A stretch of DNA of 11,961 nucleotides from an uncultured Collinsella sp. GTDB taxonomy: Bacteria; Actinomycetota; Coriobacteriia; Coriobacteriales; Coriobacteriaceae. The stretch spans positions 1 to 11,961 of the forward strand of contig URUI01000063.1 in assembly GCA_900551015.1 (NCBI GenBank), read 5' to 3'. Position numbers and translations under genes: made by a program. This document shows positions 1 to 5,876 of the stretch, one piece after another (the first letter of the stretch is position 1; each line of letters opens with the position of its first letter). Below the pieces are notes generated by a model, which was given only the letters and a program-made list of their open reading frames with translations, was not told the DNA's origin and did not search any database.

Positions 1-141
1 CTGCGGGAACGGCCTATTCGCTCAATGTGTTCGGCTGAGATCGGAAATCAACCTTCGCGCGTGGGCGTAAACTTATATAGTTGGGCAAATCCGGCAGATT
101 GGAGCTTGAAACATGAGGGATATGCACCTCATGTCGCTCAT
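1..141 (+). other. Leader region or end of an upstream gene; no clear gene
   Basis: No gene can be assigned here. All three plus frames are open at base 1. One closes at TGA 34-36 and one at TAA 68-70, so either could be the tail of a gene lying to the left. The third frame runs uninterrupted into the phosphoesterase gene but lacks a ribosome site before its first ATG (25). A TATATA at 74-79 could be a -10 element, but no convincing -35 lies upstream. Confidence 0.3.
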
Positions 142-176
142 AAAACGTCTCCTGACCTCGAAGGAGAACGTTTTTT
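142..176 (+). terminator. Intrinsic terminator or attenuator before the phosphoesterase operon
   Basis: Arms 142-153 and 162-174 pair over 12 bp with one bulged A (167). The loop is 8 nt (154-161), and the right arm runs into six T (171-176). The T tract ends only 8 bases before the AAGGAG ribosome site (185-190) of the first phosphoesterase. No promoter fits in between, so the operon must be read through this structure. The left arm GTCTCCT (147-153) is also perfectly complementary to AGGAGAC (186-192), which contains that ribosome site. Confidence 0.6.
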
Positions 177-198
177 AGCGATAAAAGGAGACATAAAA

Positions 199-837
199 AT
201 GATCTGGTTTACCAGCGACACCCACTTCGGGCATGAGAACGTGCTGAAGTTCACCGACCGCCCGTGGGAGACGATTTGGCAGATGAACGACGCCATCGTC
301 GACAACATCAACGGCAAGGTTGCCGTGGACGACGAGCTCTACATCCTGGGGGATTTCTCATTCAAGATGACCGCCCAGGACGCCTACGGGCTGCGCAAGC
401 AGATCGCCTGCAGGCGCATCCACCTCGTCCCGGGAAACCACGACAAGGACTGGACCCAGCCGGCGGTCACGGGCGCCTTCACCGTGGAGCCGCCGATCTG
501 CGTGCTCAAGATCGACGGGCAGAAGATCGTCCTGAGCCATTACCCCATGGCCGACTGGCAGGGCATGAACCATGGATCGTGGCACCTCCACGGGCACATC
601 CACAGCAGCGGCGGCGCGTACAACGAGTTCAACCGCAAGCAGGGCCTTCTGCGCTACGACGTCGGTTGCGATGCCAACGGGCACTCCCCGGTGAGCCTCG
701 ATGAGCTGAGGGAATGGTTCGCCGGAGTCGACGAGCCGTGCGGCCGGGTGAAATGGCCCTGGTGGGTCAACGAGACCGGCGACAGACAGGTCGAGCGCGA
801 GCTGGCGGCGTACAAGAGGGAAGAGGTGATTCGATGA
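199..837 (+). CDS. Calcineurin-like metallophosphoesterase (first of three)
   Basis: A 212-residue single-domain enzyme of the calcineurin-like phosphoesterase superfamily, probably cytoplasmic because no signal peptide or membrane segment is seen. The two-metal site is complete: D7 and H9 (DTH), D52 (GDF), N80-H81 (GNHD), H114 (SHYP) and the H133/H135 pair in GHIH. The compact form resembles the COG4186 type often found in phages and mobile elements. Substrate is unknown; family members hydrolyse phosphomonoesters or diesters, including nucleotides. The start at 199 is chosen because AAGGAG (185-190) lies 8 nt upstream and the protein then begins directly with the first core strand. An ATG at 25 in the same frame has no ribosome site and would add a tail unlike the family. 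The stop overlaps the next start as ATGA, so translation is probably coupled. The tail after residue 175 is Trp-rich and charged. Confidence 0.88.
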   Translation: MIWFTSDTHFGHENVLKFTDRPWETIWQMNDAIVDNINGKVAVDDELYILGDFSFKMTAQDAYGLRKQIACRRIHLVPGNHDKDWTQPAVTGAFTVEPPICVLKIDGQKIVLSHYPMADWQGMNHGSWHLHGHIHSSGGAYNEFNRKQGLLRYDVGCDANGHSPVSLDELREWFAGVDEPCGRVKWPWWVNETGDRQVERELAAYKREEVIR

Positions 838-1559
838 CGGTCTATGTGACGGGCGACATCCACGGTGGACTCGACATGCAAAAGCTCCGCGACTGGGAGC
901 TTGGCGATAGTCTTACCAGCGACGACTGTCTCATCGTTGCCGGTGACTTTGGCTTTCCGTGGGACTTTTCTGCCGAGGAATGCGCCGACATCGCTTGGCT
1001 GGAGTCGCGCCCCTACACGGTACTGTTCGTCGACGGCAACCACGAGCGCTTCGATCACTGGGAGGAGCGCCCCATGGAGCCGTGGCATGGCGGGCTGACG
1101 CAGCGCCTGTCGGACACCTCGCCCATTCGGCGCCTGACGCGCGGCGAGGTCTTTGAGCTCGACGGTTCGACAATCTTCACCATGGGCGGTGCCACGAGCG
1201 TGGACAGGGAATACCGCGTTCCGTATTCCAGCTGGTGGCCTCAGGAGCTCCCGGACGAGCGCGAATTCGATGCCGCGCGGGCAAAGCTCGGCGAGGGCGG
1301 CTGGAAGGTCGACTGCGTCGTCACCCATACCTGCTCGACGCGCATGCTCTCGCCGACGCTCTACCCGGACCCGGGCTGGGAACGCCCTGATGTGGACCGG
1401 CTGACCGGATTCCTCGATGAGCTCGAGGACCGCCTGGACTATAAGCACTGGTATTACGGCCATTTTCACCGAGACGGCAACCCGGACGAACGGCACACGG
1501 TGCTGTACGACCGGATCGTGAGGCTCGGGGACAAACTCCTGCCGTGGGGTGCGTACTGA
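834..1559 (+). CDS. Calcineurin-like metallophosphoesterase (second of three)
   Basis: A 241-residue calcineurin-fold phosphoesterase. The metal-binding set is intact: D8 and H10 (GDIH), D38 (GDFG), N69-H70 (GNHE), H165 (THT) and H210/H212 (GHFH). A Trp pair (SSWWPQE, about 132-138) and RGEVFELDG (103-111) are shared with the third gene, showing that these two are paralogues, whereas the first gene belongs to a different subgroup. No export signal or membrane segment is seen. The start at 834 overlaps the previous stop as ATGA, and the protein begins on the first core strand, MTVYVTGDIHG. The stop TGA (1557-1559) in turn overlaps the following ATG by one base. Substrate is not deducible. Confidence 0.87.
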   Translation: MTVYVTGDIHGGLDMQKLRDWELGDSLTSDDCLIVAGDFGFPWDFSAEECADIAWLESRPYTVLFVDGNHERFDHWEERPMEPWHGGLTQRLSDTSPIRRLTRGEVFELDGSTIFTMGGATSVDREYRVPYSSWWPQELPDEREFDAARAKLGEGGWKVDCVVTHTCSTRMLSPTLYPDPGWERPDVDRLTGFLDELEDRLDYKHWYYGHFHRDGNPDERHTVLYDRIVRLGDKLLPWGAY

Positions 1560-2281
1560 TGACGGTCTATGTGACAGGCGACGTGCACGGCAGGGCCGAG
1601 TACGGGTCCAGCCGGTTTGCATTCAAAAATTGGCCGCTGGGCCGGACCCTGACGCGCGATGACGCGGTGATCGTGGCCGGCGACTTCGGCTTTGTCTGGG
1701 ATGGATCCAACGCCGAGAAATACTGGCTCGACTGGTTCGAGTCGAAGCCGTGGACCACGTGTTTCGTAGACGGCAACCATGAGAATCACCACGCCCTGGC
1801 TGGGCTGCCGGTGCGGGAGTGGAACGGCGGGTTCGTCCACGAGGCGCGACCGCACGTGCTGCACCTGATGCGCGGAGAGGTGTTCGATATCGACGGGCTC
1901 ACAGTCCTTGCCATGGGCGGCGCCGCGAGCAACGACAGGCAGTATCGCAAGGAGGGGAGGAGCTGGTGGCCCGAGGAGATGCCGAGCGAGGAAGAGATGG
2001 ACCACTGCCGCGCCTCGCTCAACCGCGTAGGCTGGAGGGTCGACTACGTGGTGAGTCACGAGGCTCCTGCTGCCCTGGCTAGAGAGCTGTGCCGCGAGCG
2101 CGGACGTGAGTGCGGCGGGGATACGCTGCAAACTTTCCTGGGCGAGCTCGACGGGCGGCTCGACTATCGCATCTGGCTCTTCGGGCATTACCACGGCGAC
2201 GAATGGCGCGACGACAGGCATCGCCTGGTCTATCGAGACATCGTGCCGATCGAAAGTGCTGCGCCCGGTTCTCAGTTCTAG
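1559..2281 (+). CDS. Calcineurin-like metallophosphoesterase (third of three)
   Basis: A 240-residue paralogue of the preceding gene; their first 30 or so bases are nearly identical (MTVYVTGD[IV]HG). The metal site is intact: D8 and H10, D42 (GDFG), N73-H74 (GNHE), H167 (SHE) and H210/H212 (GHYH). Relative to its neighbour it carries a slightly longer loop after residue 10 and an Arg/Cys-rich segment at about 172-187 where the paralogue has a Pro-rich stretch, so the substrate-facing loops have diverged while the catalytic core is kept. The start at 1559 overlaps the upstream stop (TGATG), so it is probably translated by coupling. Its stop TAG (2279-2281) lies inside the left arm of the following hairpin. 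The substrate is unknown. Confidence 0.87.
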   Translation: MTVYVTGDVHGRAEYGSSRFAFKNWPLGRTLTRDDAVIVAGDFGFVWDGSNAEKYWLDWFESKPWTTCFVDGNHENHHALAGLPVREWNGGFVHEARPHVLHLMRGEVFDIDGLTVLAMGGAASNDRQYRKEGRSWWPEEMPSEEEMDHCRASLNRVGWRVDYVVSHEAPAALARELCRERGRECGGDTLQTFLGELDGRLDYRIWLFGHYHGDEWRDDRHRLVYRDIVPIESAAPGSQF

Positions 2282-2321
2282 AAACCCCCTAGAAATGCTC
2301 TAGAGGGTTTCTAGAAAATTA
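2277..2321. terminator. CTAG-rich hairpin between convergent genes
   Basis: Arms 2277-2293 and 2299-2315 form a 17-bp stem with a single C-A mismatch (2288/2304) and a 5-nt loop. It sits between the convergent phosphoesterase operon and the coiled-coil gene and could stop transcription from both sides, although neither side has a classic T run. CTAG occurs at 2278, 2289, 2300 and 2311, an exact 11-bp spacing, so the structure is also a short tandem array with unit CTAGARR. A protein-binding role is as plausible as termination. Confidence 0.5.
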
Positions 2322-2334
2322 GATGCTATGCGAC

Positions 2335-2913
2335 CTACTCATCCTTCATCTGGGTCATGGCCTCGACCTTGGCCTCGGCCGCGGCTACCCGCTGCTCGGA
2401 GGCGGCGAGGCGGTCCTTGAGGGCGGCTACCGCGGCCATCAGGTCGTGCTGGGCCAGGAGCGCATCGCTCAGCTCGGCCTGGGCTTTCAACGCGGCGTCA
2501 CGCTCGACGCGCAGGCGCTCGATCTCATCGGCCATGGCTTCAGCCTCGGCGCGGAGCTGAACGACCTGCCTGTCGAGCTCCTTAGCACGGGAGAAGTACC
2601 TGACGCTTGCGGCGTGGAGCTCGTTGTTCTCAAGCTAGAGGCTCGCGGTATCGAGCTCGAACTTCTCCTCTATAAAGGCAATCCGCTCATTGCAGTCGGC
2701 CTCAAGTCTTTCGTTCCGATCCGTCGCCTCGACGAGCTTGCGGCTGAATTCATCCACCTGGGCCATGAGCAGTGCGTTCTCGGTCATGAGGTTGCCCGTC
2801 TCGCGCAGCAGCTTCTCCCGCCATGTCGCCTCGATCCGCTCGGCGGCCTCATCGAGGACGGACTTCACGCCGGGCGTCTCGCTGATTTTTCTCTCGTTTG
2901 GGTTGTCTGTCAT
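2335..2913 (-). pseudogene. Coiled-coil protein gene split by an in-frame amber codon
   Basis: The frame begins at ATG 2911-2913, preceded by GGAG (2923-2926) at 9 nt. It reads 92 residues, meets TAG at 2635-2637, then stays open in the same frame for 100 more codons to the stop at 2335. Both halves are Glu/Ala/Arg/Leu-rich with heptad-like spacing, and the 33 codons after the TAG (LENNELHAAS..., RAKELDRQVVQLRAEAEA) continue the same coiled coil. I therefore read one gene of about 192 residues with a nonsense codon after residue 92. Reinitiation at ATG 2533-2535 would give a 66-residue C-terminal fragment. No in-frame ATG, GTG or TTG lies between the TAG and that ATG. No membrane segment or enzymatic motif is visible, and the function is unknown. 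Alternatives are two separate small proteins or amber readthrough. Confidence 0.6.
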
Positions 2914-3036
2914 CGTGCGGCACTCCAATCAACAATGGGCATGGCTCCGCCATGCCGTACGGCTGGGAACAAATACGCGGCCGCTGTTGAGTTGTGTTTG
3001 TCCTGCGCTTGGTGAGTTCTAAAAGCGTCTCAAGTC

Positions 3037-3321
3037 ATGCGTTCACGCAGGTTTTCGATTGGAGAAATACCGCACGCTTTCATGGTATCACGTGCCTTAA
3101 AGACCATGAATGGACGGCCATATCGATTCGTTGAAAATGGCACCTACGACGCGCTGGTGGCAGGAGGTGAGGGCGTTAAAGATGTCGAGAATGATTATGG
3201 GAGTATTTTAGATGCAGGTATGAGAAAGGGTCGAATCGAAGTGTCTGGCCGGACGCCAATTGTCCGGGAACTGTTCCGGTTCGACCCTGCTTCATTTTAC
3301 ATCCGCGGCATGTTTTTGTAG
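3037..3321 (+). CDS. Hypothetical 94-residue protein, doubtful
   Basis: This open frame has a balanced, protein-like composition (for example RKGRIEVSGRTPIVRELFRF near the C-terminus), and a strong plus-strand terminator lies 105 bases after its stop. Against it, no ribosome site precedes ATG 3037 or the internal ATG at 3082, the third-position bases show no bias, and I recognise no family. It could be the tail of a decayed gene or chance. An overlapping minus frame from 3424 downwards competes for part of the same DNA. Confidence 0.25.
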   Translation: MRSRRFSIGEIPHAFMVSRALKTMNGRPYRFVENGTYDALVAGGEGVKDVENDYGSILDAGMRKGRIEVSGRTPIVRELFRFDPASFYIRGMFL

Positions 3322-3425
3322 ACGCCTGGCGATTACCGACCTTCACGACCTCGATGACGGTTTCCCCGTCCTCGATTCTTGCCAGATTGCGGTGGACATC
3401 GCTGCGCGAACGGCCGGATATCATT

Positions 3426-3474
3426 TGAGCCAGAATCCTCTTCTATTGAAGCGGATTCTGGCTCAGTGGTTTTT
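3426..3474 (+). terminator. Strong intrinsic terminator on the plus strand
   Basis: A perfect 13-bp stem (3426-3438 with 3453-3465) encloses a loop that itself holds a 4-bp stem (CTTC 3440-3443 with GAAG 3448-3451). It is followed by GTGGTTTTT ending at 3474. The T tract is only on the plus strand. It must end a plus transcript from the region to the left, where no convincing gene is seen. It may also weakly end the minus-strand HTH operon. Confidence 0.6.
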
Positions 3475-3521
3475 AACTCGGTTGTTTGACAGAAGCCCAC
3501 GTCGATAGTCGGTCTGTGGAC

Positions 3522-3908
3522 TTAAGATTTCGGGGGCTCCCAAGCGTTTTCGATCGCGGCGCGGTAGATTGCAGCGTAATTAAGCATCCAGCTGCCATCA
3601 CCCGCTTTTTGAATAAACCCCTTATTCTTCAAAGAGGTATAGGCCCGGGAGATCGTGTTCTTACTTAGGTGGTAGCGCTCCTCAATCCATTTGCTTTTTG
3701 CGTAAAAGCCCATGGCTCGTTTGTTTTTGGAAGGATTTCCAAGCTTCCATACGAGGCCGAGGATGAGGCGCTCGGCAGCGACAGTGGTGGCACAACACGC
3801 CCAGTCGGGCACCGAAATAAAATTCGCGTTATCCATTTTCCTTCTAATCTCTCGTTGCTCAGTAACATCATCGGAAAATTTGTCGGAAATCGACGGTAGC
3901 TCGCTCAT
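3522..3908 (-). CDS. Winged-helix DNA-binding protein
   Basis: A 128-residue protein with a helix-turn-helix in its C-terminal half. Residues 70-110 (AKSKWIEERYHLSKNTISRAYTSL and following, then GFIQKAGDGSWML) read as a recognition helix followed by a two-stranded wing, as in GntR-like and replication-initiator winged helices. An upstream helical part (41-60) resembles the first helix of such domains. ATG 3906-3908 is chosen over an upstream GTG because AGGTGG (3914-3919) lies 5 nt before it. That ribosome site overlaps the stop codon of the preceding HTH gene, with only 9 bases between the genes, so the two form an operon. The likely role is regulation of the element or a replication accessory. 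No enzymatic domain is visible, and the exact role is uncertain. Confidence 0.75.
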   Translation of the reverse strand: MSELPSISDKFSDDVTEQREIRRKMDNANFISVPDWACCATTVAAERLILGLVWKLGNPSKNKRAMGFYAKSKWIEERYHLSKNTISRAYTSLKNKGFIQKAGDGSWMLNYAAIYRAAIENAWEPPKS

Positions 3909-3917
3909 GTTTACCAC

Positions 3918-4163
3918 CTAGTCAAGGTGGGCGGTCCGACCTTCAAGCTGCTTGAAAAGCTCATAAAACGAGCTTTCAAACATGTAATTCGAGCGATGGA
4001 TTTGGATGAGCTTGCCGGACTCGCGCATGAATTTGCGTGCGGTGTTTTCGCTCCAGCCAGTGAGTTCGCGGATATCGTTAACGCGGAGCAACCGATCGCA
4101 CTGAGCGGCACCAGTGGGGAAAGTCGGTGTGGACGCCTGAGTGCTAATCTTTGGAGTAGCCAT
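3918..4163 (-). CDS. Excisionase-like HTH protein (probable directionality factor)
   Basis: An 81-residue basic protein. After a Thr/Pro/Ser-rich N-terminus, residues 25-75 (RLLRVNDIRELTGWSENTAR..., then KLIQIHRSNYMFESSFYELF) match the pattern of MerR-like or excisionase HTH domains: a helix ending in TGWS, a recognition helix, a strand, and a final helix. Small proteins of this type next to tyrosine integrases usually act as recombination directionality factors and often also repress transcription. ATG 4161-4163 is preceded by AAGGA 9 nt upstream. It is first in an operon with the winged-helix gene. The role as excisionase is inferred from size, fold and the neighbouring integrase; a pure repressor is the alternative. 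Confidence 0.7.
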   Translation of the reverse strand: MATPKISTQASTPTFPTGAAQCDRLLRVNDIRELTGWSENTARKFMRESGKLIQIHRSNYMFESSFYELFKQLEGRTAHLD

Positions 4164-4381
4164 GATGAGCTATCCTTTCAATGAGGGCCCTCCCTGTGCT
4201 TGTAAGACTTACCAGGTTCATAAGCACTTGGGGGGCCGGTTTCTATGACTACATGCGTAGCCATCTGACAGCTTTAGCATGTATTAAAACTCATTAGTTG
4301 TCAATCAAATATAGCATCTACCTGCGGAAACGGTATTATAGTACCGTAATATTATGAATAAAACGATGAATGAAAAACATG
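4164..4381 (-). promoter_or_regulatory. Control region upstream of the HTH operon
   Basis: This 218-base gene-free stretch is AT-rich. On the minus strand a consensus -35 TTGACA lies at 4299-4304, with only a weak -10 15-18 nt further on. A consensus TATAAT lies at 4335-4340 with no good -35. The latter sits at the centre of an 18-bp near-perfect dyad at 4330-4347 (ACGGTA, TTATAG, TACCGT). A second inverted repeat, 4245-4264 (ATGACTAC, ATGC, GTAGCCAT; 7 of 8 pairs), follows the TTGACA promoter. A perfect GAGGGCCCTC palindrome (4183-4192) lies in the leader. These are the likely operators for the HTH proteins. Confidence 0.45.
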
Positions 4382-5629
4382 CTATTTCTCGCTTCTCTGT
4401 ATATAGGCGTTGATGAAGTCTTCGTAGCCTTTAACTGCTTTTATTTCTGATTGTTGAACGAGGCTTGTATACGTTTTGAGCGTGATATTGGGGTCCGCGT
4501 GGCCAAGAATACCTTGCACGCTTCTAACGTCCGATCCGTTCGCCAGCATAAAAGTGCTTACGCAATGCCTGAGCTGATGCGGGCAGATGCCCTTATATAG
4601 TTTTCCGCCAGTCGAATTATTCGGCTCATAGATTCCAAGATTGCAGCTAACTGCGAAATCGCGAAACCAATGGTTGAAGATGTAGTTCTTCATGTGACAG
4701 ACAGTAGGGACCCCTTGCTCGACAGCAATATCGCTAATGATGGGAGTGCTGCCAGTCTGGGACAGCCCCAGAGAGGCCAGGAGCTCTTTTTGTATGGCTG
4801 ACCATGATTGAAGACGTTCGGCCAGGGTTTCTCCAACGGGGATTTTGCGTTGGCTTTCTTGTGACTTGGGTGCCCTCAGTTCATGATCGTTGGTGTACTG
4901 CCTGTCAATTTTCAAGGTTTTATTGGCAGGGTCCCAATCGCGCCATTCGAGGCCCAGCATCTCGCCTTTTCGCATACCCGTATACACTAGCACTAGCGTA
5001 CCAACAGCTTCGGCGGTGAGCTCAATGTGTTGAAGATGTGTGCATAGGGTAGCTACTTGCTCGATTGTCAGTGATTCTCTTTTGTTGCGTGGTCTGCGAA
5101 CATGAACGGTAGCGCAGGGGTTTCGGTCAATTATTCTCTTTGCGACTGCATTCGACAGAATCTGGCGCAGTTTCGCATTGATTCGTACAAGCTCAGATGG
5201 TTTGTATTTTCCCGTACGACGAGCTTCGGCATATGTTTCTTCGATTAGATCGGGAGTTAGCCCCTCAATTGTCTGAAACGCACCGAATAGGTCTTCGATA
5301 TGCCTGCAATCGTACGCTTCTCTTTCATAGCTCGTTGGCGCAAGCTCGGTGTCCCTATTTTCATGAAAGGCCCAGCAGTAGGACGCAAGCAAAGTGGGCT
5401 TTTTAGTTTTAGTGATCGTGCCAGAGGAGTTGATTTCAGCCAGCTTGGCCTGCATTGCAGCCTTAGCTTCTGTTTTAGTCTTGCAACGAACCGTATAAGT
5501 TGGGGATCGTTTGTAACGCCCTGTCTTAGGGTCCTTGACCCCAAGGGAAAAATAATAGCGATAGGTGTTAGGTGATCTCTTGTCTTTCCAACACGTGCCT
5601 CTTCCGCTAATTAGTGGCTGTTCTGACAT
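4382..5629 (-). CDS. int: Tyrosine recombinase (integrase)
   Basis: A 415-residue phage/ICE-type integrase that would catalyse site-specific integration and excision between the element and the tRNA-Arg site. An N-terminal arm-binding region (about 1-75, with Tyr/Arg-rich strands followed by KTKTEAKAAMQAKLAE) precedes a SAM-like core-binding domain (about 80-175) and the catalytic domain (about 185-400). The catalytic residues are all present: R220 (TGMRKGE), K255 (APKS), H351 and R354 (HQLRH), H377 (LGHAD) and Y387 (KTYTSL). Length is normal for the Tn916/phage class. ATG 5627-5629 follows GGAG (5637-5640) at 7 nt. The gene points away from the attachment site, 192 bases from it. It is more AT-rich than its neighbours, consistent with transfer. 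Confidence 0.95.
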   Translation of the reverse strand: MSEQPLISGRGTCWKDKRSPNTYRYYFSLGVKDPKTGRYKRSPTYTVRCKTKTEAKAAMQAKLAEINSSGTITKTKKPTLLASYCWAFHENRDTELAPTSYEREAYDCRHIEDLFGAFQTIEGLTPDLIEETYAEARRTGKYKPSELVRINAKLRQILSNAVAKRIIDRNPCATVHVRRPRNKRESLTIEQVATLCTHLQHIELTAEAVGTLVLVYTGMRKGEMLGLEWRDWDPANKTLKIDRQYTNDHELRAPKSQESQRKIPVGETLAERLQSWSAIQKELLASLGLSQTGSTPIISDIAVEQGVPTVCHMKNYIFNHWFRDFAVSCNLGIYEPNNSTGGKLYKGICPHQLRHCVSTFMLANGSDVRSVQGILGHADPNITLKTYTSLVQQSEIKAVKGYEDFINAYIQRSEK

Positions 5630-5632
5630 CTT

Positions 5633-5677
5633 TGCACTCCGTTTCTTTGAATAGTTTTCAACAATTCATTGAGTGCA
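5633..5677 (-). promoter_or_regulatory. Inverted repeat that could mask the integrase ribosome site
   Basis: TGCACTC at 5633-5639 and GAGTGCA at 5671-5677 are exact inverted repeats. In the integrase mRNA they would pair over 7 bp with a 31-nt loop, covering most of the GGAG ribosome site (5637-5640). This might restrain integrase translation, or the repeats may be binding sites for the recombinase. The pairing is seen; the role is inferred. Confidence 0.3.
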
Positions 5678-5821
5678 GTTTAGCTAAAGCTGTTAGTAAT
5701 ATGTTTGTAAAAGCGTAGGCGCAGCTACCGGAGGTAAAAGACACAAACTGCTATGTTTATCTGCGGTTATATGGTGTTCAATGATGCTTGATGAATAGTA
5801 GGGGGTAGCATTAAATCATAT
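5678..5821. other. Intergenic DNA between integrase and attachment site
   Basis: AT-rich DNA without a convincing gene. A perfect 10-bp palindrome, TTTAGCTAAA, lies at 5680-5689. On the minus strand TTTACA lies about 17 nt before TTTAGC and may be the integrase promoter, although the -10 is poor. This is where integrase arm sites would be expected, but I see no convincing set of direct repeats. Confidence 0.3.
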
Positions 5822-5866
5822 CTCCTAAAGCGGGTGTCGACGGTTCGAATCCGCCCGGGGGCACCA
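5822..5866 (+). other. Attachment site: 3' half of tRNA-Arg(CCU)
   Basis: Bases 5822-5828 (CTCCTAA) are an anticodon loop with anticodon CCU at 5824-5826. The 3' anticodon strand (5829-5833), a 5-nt variable loop (5834-5838), the T arm with TTCGAAT (5844-5850), the acceptor strand CGGGGGC (5856-5862), A73 and an encoded CCA (5864-5866) follow in exact tRNA spacing. No D arm or matching 5' acceptor strand (it should begin GCCCCCG) precedes it, so this is not a working gene. The break at the anticodon loop is a known crossover position for tyrosine integrases. One T-stem pair is broken (A5840 opposite C5854), consistent with decay after loss of function. Confidence 0.85.
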
Positions 5867-5876
5867 GAGATTTGTC

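Larger units (their letters stand above)
2914..3521. other. Poorly coding 0.6-kb stretch, perhaps degenerate
   Basis: No gene can be called with confidence. It contains a small perfect hairpin at 2938-2956 (8-bp arms, TCC loop) just upstream of the coiled-coil gene, a short dyad TGCGT-TC-ACGCA at 3038-3049, a weak plus ORF (3037-3321), and a strong plus-strand terminator (3426-3474). On the minus strand, 3320-3424 reads with GC-rich third positions (MISGRSRSDVHRNLARIEDG and onward, to about GNRQAS). It has no ribosome site, begins directly beside the hairpin and then loses its codon bias. It may be the remnant of a decayed gene. Confidence 0.4.
1..5866. mobile_element. Right-hand part of an element integrated in a tRNA-Arg(CCU) gene
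   Basis: A minus-strand tyrosine integrase and an excisionase-like HTH gene lie next to a 3' half tRNA gene at 5822-5866, the usual arrangement at one end of a tRNA-integrated element. The remnant holds the tRNA 3' half on the plus strand, so the restored tRNA should be at the opposite (left) end. No complete tRNA appears between 1 and 5821, so the left boundary is inferred to be outside the window and everything from base 1 is assigned to the element. No capsid, tail, relaxase or conjugation gene is visible, so prophage, ICE and satellite cannot be told apart. The integrase end is visibly more AT-rich than the phosphoesterase end. Confidence 0.65.

Noticed and set aside
2..70. Possible C-terminus of an upstream gene (frame ending at TAA 68-70)
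   Set aside because: Twenty-two codons without a recognisable domain. A GNG motif near its start is only vaguely like a cytosine methyltransferase tail, so no call is made.
25..198. Upstream extension of the first phosphoesterase to ATG 25
   Set aside because: No ribosome site precedes it, it runs through the terminator hairpin, and the family domain starts exactly at 199 behind a good AAGGAG.
654..2221. Long minus-strand frames opposite the phosphoesterases
   Set aside because: They are shadows of the plus-strand genes, whose complete metal motifs and start overlaps leave no doubt about the coding strand.
2323..3015. Plus-strand 230-codon frame over the coiled-coil region
   Set aside because: It is antisense to the coiled-coil frame, has no ribosome site, and its Leu/Gly-rich composition is what the complement of Glu/Ala/Arg-rich codons gives. 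The minus strand explains the codon pattern better.
3176..3424. 82-codon minus-strand frame
   Set aside because: Only the first third has biased codons. There is no ribosome site because the start abuts the terminator hairpin, and no family is recognised; it is kept only as a possible remnant.
5730..5793. GGAGGT followed by a 12-codon frame (ATG at about 5753)
   Set aside because: The spacing of about 18 nt is too long, the peptide is tiny, and the site lies in the AT-rich DNA next to the attachment site.
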